Assembly: GCA_021802365.1 (NCBI GenBank)
Contig: JAKAAJ010000049.1
Coordinates: 1 to 8,444, forward strand
DNA from: Thermoplasmata archaeon
Lineage (GTDB): Archaea; Thermoplasmatota; Thermoplasmata; Thermoplasmatales; Thermoplasmataceae
DNA length: 8,444 nucleotides
Direction of reading: 5' to 3'
Positions 6,165-8,444 of the stretch are shown piece after piece. Below the pieces are notes generated by a model that did not search any database, had not been told where the DNA came from, and worked only from the letters and a program-made list of their open reading frames with translations. The stretch's first letter is position 1. Each line of letters starts with the position of its first letter. The position numbers and the translations under genes were made by a program.

Positions 6165-6894
6165 AACCCACAACGGCAACTGTGATGTCGTCGTTCCTTA
6201 TCCTTCCGCTGTCTATTGCCTCCACAAGGCTTCTGGAAAATCTCTTTTCCACAACCTCTTCCAGGAGAGCAGCCGGATGAGCCTCCCTCAACAGGAGAAC
6301 GGATATGGAATCAGTAGCAAATACCAGCCTGTCGTAGGCAGAAACTGCCCCATCCATCATCCTTACCTCCGGGTCCCTTGATGATGAATCCAGGGGGAAA
6401 GGATGCCCCTTGCCGCTCCATACAAGATCAGGTGTTGTGTTGAACTGTGCCGGGTCGGTGAGAGGGAAACTGTAAATGATCTCATCCCCCCTCAGTTTGA
6501 AGAGGCAGGAGTCTCCAACAGCAATTGCCCTCATCTGTAGCGTGTCATCATCCTGGTGCCTCAGGTGGCATAGAAGAAGTGTGGAATGTGAGCCATTGAC
6601 AGCTTTGTTTCTGGTGAACCACGGAAGTTTTCCCCATTCCACTGATCTGTACCACCTTTTCCTTGATTCCACTATGAGGTTGTGCATTATGTCTCCGGCA
6701 CTTCCGGAGAAAAGATCCATATCACCTGAAACGAATGTTTCGGTCAGAGCTCTGGCCCATACATCTGAGAATATTGAGTTGCTCACACCATCGGCAATGG
6801 CAAACTTCATCTTCTCAAGATCGTAGGAGAAGGAGTCCTCATAATCGGACTCCCTGTTACCAAGCTTGCTCATCCTGAAGTAGTCAACTTTCAT
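6157..6894 (-). CDS. PP2C-family serine/threonine protein phosphatase
   Basis: 245 residues, a compact PP2C (PPM) domain. Metal-binding and structural motifs in order: GNRESDYEDSF (D20), FAIADGVSNS (D35, G36), the GSHSTLLLCHL strand (101-111, usually GSTA), IAVGDSCLF (124-132), VFATDSIS (D195, usually ATDG) and RNDDITVAVVGF (D235/D236). All expected aspartates for the two-metal site are visible, so it is likely active; it would remove phosphate from Ser/Thr residues, most plausibly on targets of the adjacent kinase. The ATG lies 3 nt after the stop of the VWA gene, with no clear Shine-Dalgarno, so translation probably depends on upstream ribosomes. Its 3' end overlaps the convergent kinase gene by 8 bp. 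No transmembrane helix or sensor domain, unlike many bacterial regulatory phosphatases. Confidence 0.88.
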   Translation of the reverse strand: MKVDYFRMSKLGNRESDYEDSFSYDLEKMKFAIADGVSNSIFSDVWARALTETFVSGDMDLFSGSAGDIMHNLIVESRKRWYRSVEWGKLPWFTRNKAVNGSHSTLLLCHLRHQDDDTLQMRAIAVGDSCLFKLRGDEIIYSFPLTDPAQFNTTPDLVWSGKGHPFPLDSSSRDPEVRMMDGAVSAYDRLVFATDSISVLLLREAHPAALLEEVVEKRFSRSLVEAIDSGRIRNDDITVAVVGFR

Positions 6895-6897
6895 TTT

Positions 6898-7743
6898 TCA
6901 CTGAAGGTTGTCCACTGGAGCCCTTGTGCCGATGTCGAGGAGTTCCAGTAACTCGTCAAGGCCTGCATTGAAAACATAGCCCCTTGATCCGGGAGACACA
7001 TTAAGGGATCTCTCAGCGGCTATATTCAGGAATGGCTCAGGAAGTGGACTTGACATCTCATAAAGCTGCTTCGCATACCTGTCACCTGCAGGTAGATCAC
7101 TTTCGGATGCGGGAAAAACAACTGGAGGTGCACCCTTCAGCTCAGAAAGGTGGCAGTTCCATATCAGCACATTTCCGTCTGAACTCTTCATCCCCATTAT
7201 CTGCTTTGCCTTCTCCAGTGGATCTCCGTCAGTTGCTGCACCATCAGATATATTGATTATTATTGGCGGATAGGAATTTGGATGCTCCGCAAGCCAGTCA
7301 TCTATCCATGTCCTGGCCATTTCAAATGCACTCACCATGGGTGTGTTTGAGTTCGCCACTGGCTCGAACCATACAGGGAATTCGAATTCAGTCTCAACTT
7401 CATTTCCATCGGGGTCAGTGAGTTTCTCTTTCCTCTTGACCATTCTCAGTGGTGTTTCCGCCAGCTTAGAGATCGGGACAATACTGGAATCTCCCAGAAG
7501 CGATGTTGCCTCATCAGCTTTTGAGCCATAACCGATTATGCCTATGTCAAAGTATTCCCTGACACCGTCAGTCTTTGTGCATCTGTATATCAATTCATAT
7601 ATCTGCCTGTTCACGGCCTCGCTGGCTTCCTGTGATTTAGATCTCTCTCCACCGCCAATCTTATGGCTCATTGATCTTGACTGATCTATAAGAAAAATGA
7701 ACAACCCCGGGTTCCGTCTGCTTATCTCACTAGCGTATGCCAT
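6898..7743 (-). CDS. VWA (von Willebrand factor A) domain protein, TerY-like
   Basis: 281 residues, nearly all one VWA domain. The metal-ion-dependent adhesion site is complete: DQSRSMS (D20, S22, S24), T134 in SNTPM, and D167 in INISDGAATDG. The opening SRRNPGLFIFLIDQSRSM is characteristic of cytosolic VWA proteins encoded beside PP2C and Ser/Thr kinase genes. There is no signal peptide, so it should act inside the cell, as a Mg-dependent protein-binding scaffold or a phosphorylation target. It is the first gene of a two-gene operon with the phosphatase, 3 nt apart. The ATG at 7741-7743 fits a leaderless start from the box CTTTATTT upstream. After the domain comes a short C-terminal extension (YVFNAGLDELLELLDIGTRAP) with no extra zinc-binding region such as the TerY-C domain of some relatives. 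Confidence 0.88.
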   Translation of the reverse strand: MAYASEISRRNPGLFIFLIDQSRSMSHKIGGGERSKSQEASEAVNRQIYELIYRCTKTDGVREYFDIGIIGYGSKADEATSLLGDSSIVPISKLAETPLRMVKRKEKLTDPDGNEVETEFEFPVWFEPVANSNTPMVSAFEMARTWIDDWLAEHPNSYPPIIINISDGAATDGDPLEKAKQIMGMKSSDGNVLIWNCHLSELKGAPPVVFPASESDLPAGDRYAKQLYEMSSPLPEPFLNIAAERSLNVSPGSRGYVFNAGLDELLELLDIGTRAPVDNLQ

Positions 7744-7764
7744 GAGCTGACAACATTATTTCAG

Positions 7765-7772
7765 AAATAAAG
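7765..7772 (-). promoter_or_regulatory. Candidate TATA box (CTTTATTT) for the VWA-PP2C operon
   Basis: CTTTATTT on the minus strand lies 22-29 nt before the ATG of the VWA gene, the right distance for a leaderless archaeal transcript. It sits in the 67-bp gap just after the T-rich end of the upstream beta-helix gene, so the operon probably has its own promoter. Confidence 0.45.
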
Positions 7773-7779
7773 CTTTCAT

Positions 7780-7805
7780 AAAAATAAGAATGAAATAATA
7801 AAAAA
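7780..7805 (-). terminator. T-rich archaeal-type terminator after the beta-helix gene
   Basis: On the minus strand, six nucleotides after the beta-helix stop codon, the sequence is T-rich, with a T6 run (7805-7800) and a T5 run (7784-7780) and further T-rich triplets between. Archaeal RNA polymerase stops at such runs without a hairpin. No stem is visible. Confidence 0.45.
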
Positions 7806-7810
7806 TGATA

Positions 7811-8444
7811 TTATTTCATTGCCAGATAGTTAACCGGTGGTCTTCCGGGAAGGTGCATGGGGAAGTAATCATATCCGGAAGTTATGAGCCCGTCATTGTT
7901 GTATGGCATTCTGTTGAAATGACCATGGCCAAAGCCGAAGTTCATGGCAAAGGATCCGTGACCAGGGTAGTTCCACCAGTAGTTTCCTAATTGACCAAGG
8001 TCCCAGTGGTCTGTATAGTTCACAGTGTTGTCAGTGTATGTGCTGAAGTTGGGGCTGAATGCTGTTATGTATGTGCCAAATGCATTTTCTGCTATTGTGT
8101 TGTTGTTGCTGTATACAGTAAGTCCCATGGGGTTGCTGGTTCCTGTATTTGAGAATGGGTTTGTGGTGACATCAATTGCTGCATACTGTGTTGCATTCAT
8201 GGTGTTATCCTGCTGGAAGTAATTGCCAAGAACAAGGTTATTTCCAGACTGCGTGTGGGTGTTGTAGATGAGCATGCCACTGTCCATTGTGTAGAAATAA
8301 TTGCCATATATCTCGTTGTCCTGGGAATTCCACAGAAGCAGGTTTGCCACCGGAAGCTCAGTCAGAGATGCCTGGAAGAATCCGGTGAAGAGGTTACCTG
8401 CAATGATTACATTTGACGAATCGTACAGAACAGTGCCGAGGTCA
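7811..8444 (-). CDS. Secreted parallel beta-helix (NosD-like) protein, C-terminal part (5' end outside window)
   Basis: The frame is open to the right edge, giving the last 210 residues of a longer protein; an internal GTG at 8348-8350 is not a convincing start because coding sequence clearly continues upstream. Asn-rich repeats of the PbH1 type recur: SNVIIAGNLFTGF, NEIYGNYFYTMDSG, NNLVLGNYFQQ, NNTIAENAFGT. Each repeat would form one turn of a right-handed beta-helix. The end, LGNYWWNYPG...MPYNNDG...GYDYFPMH, is a drifted form of the NosD-type 'GNYWSDY...PY...D-Y-P' terminus. Such proteins in Thermoplasmatales are usually exported and bind sugars or surface polymers. The high Asn, Tyr and Thr content and lack of Cys fit an extracellular location in acid. 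No C-terminal membrane anchor is present. Substrate is unknown. Confidence 0.75.
   Translation of the reverse strand, partial: DLGTVLYDSSNVIIAGNLFTGFFQASLTELPVANLLLWNSQDNEIYGNYFYTMDSGMLIYNTHTQSGNNLVLGNYFQQDNTMNATQYAAIDVTTNPFSNTGTSNPMGLTVYSNNNTIAENAFGTYITAFSPNFSTYTDNTVNYTDHWDLGQLGNYWWNYPGHGSFAMNFGFGHGHFNRMPYNNDGLITSGYDYFPMHLPGRPPVNYLAMK

Noticed and set aside
8348..8350. GTG as the start of a complete 179-residue protein
   Set aside because: The same frame continues to the window edge with another beta-helix repeat (SNVIIAGNLFTGF), so the gene is cut by the window.

Overview
The window looks like chromosomal DNA of an archaeon, most likely an acidophilic member of the Thermoplasmatales or a close relative. 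Several things point there. It carries an archaea-specific Nre repair protein. Arginine and isoleucine codons are mostly AGG/AGA and ATA. TATA-like boxes sit about 22-30 nt upstream of start codons, as expected for leaderless mRNAs. Internal operon genes have GGTGAT/GGAGG ribosome-binding sites and 4-nt start/stop overlaps. A NosD-like secreted beta-helix protein of the kind common in this group lies at the right edge. The genus assignment is inference; G+C looks moderate by eye and was not counted.

Layout. (1) 1-285 (+): C-terminal end of a PiT-type phosphate permease that enters from the left edge. (2) 288-2328 (-): three genes with no recognised family, read in the order 132 aa acidic protein, 274 aa Ser-rich protein, 241 aa protein; the last two overlap by GTGA. 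(3) 2329-2588: divergent control region with a 13-bp palindrome, an imperfect inverted repeat and TATA-like boxes for both directions. (4) 2589-4675 (+): Nre DNA-repair protein followed, with an ATGA overlap, by a radical SAM protein of the spore-photoproduct-lyase-like (SplB) superfamily. (5) 4746-7743: a protein-phosphorylation module. A Ser/Thr-kinase-like protein with an N-terminal PH-like domain is on the + strand. It converges, with an 8-bp coding overlap, on a VWA-domain gene plus PP2C-phosphatase gene pair on the - strand. This is the kinase/phosphatase/VWA set known from bacterial TerY-P triads. (6) 7811-8444 (-): C-terminal part of a secreted parallel beta-helix protein that runs off the right edge.

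How the genes may work together. Nre and the radical SAM protein are translationally coupled and probably act in one DNA-lesion or genome-maintenance pathway. Kinase, PP2C and VWA protein plausibly form a reversible phosphorylation switch, with the metal-binding VWA domain as scaffold or target; no ter (tellurium resistance) partner genes are visible here. The three orphan genes are the least explained part. Nothing in the window indicates an insertion sequence, CRISPR array, rRNA or tRNA.
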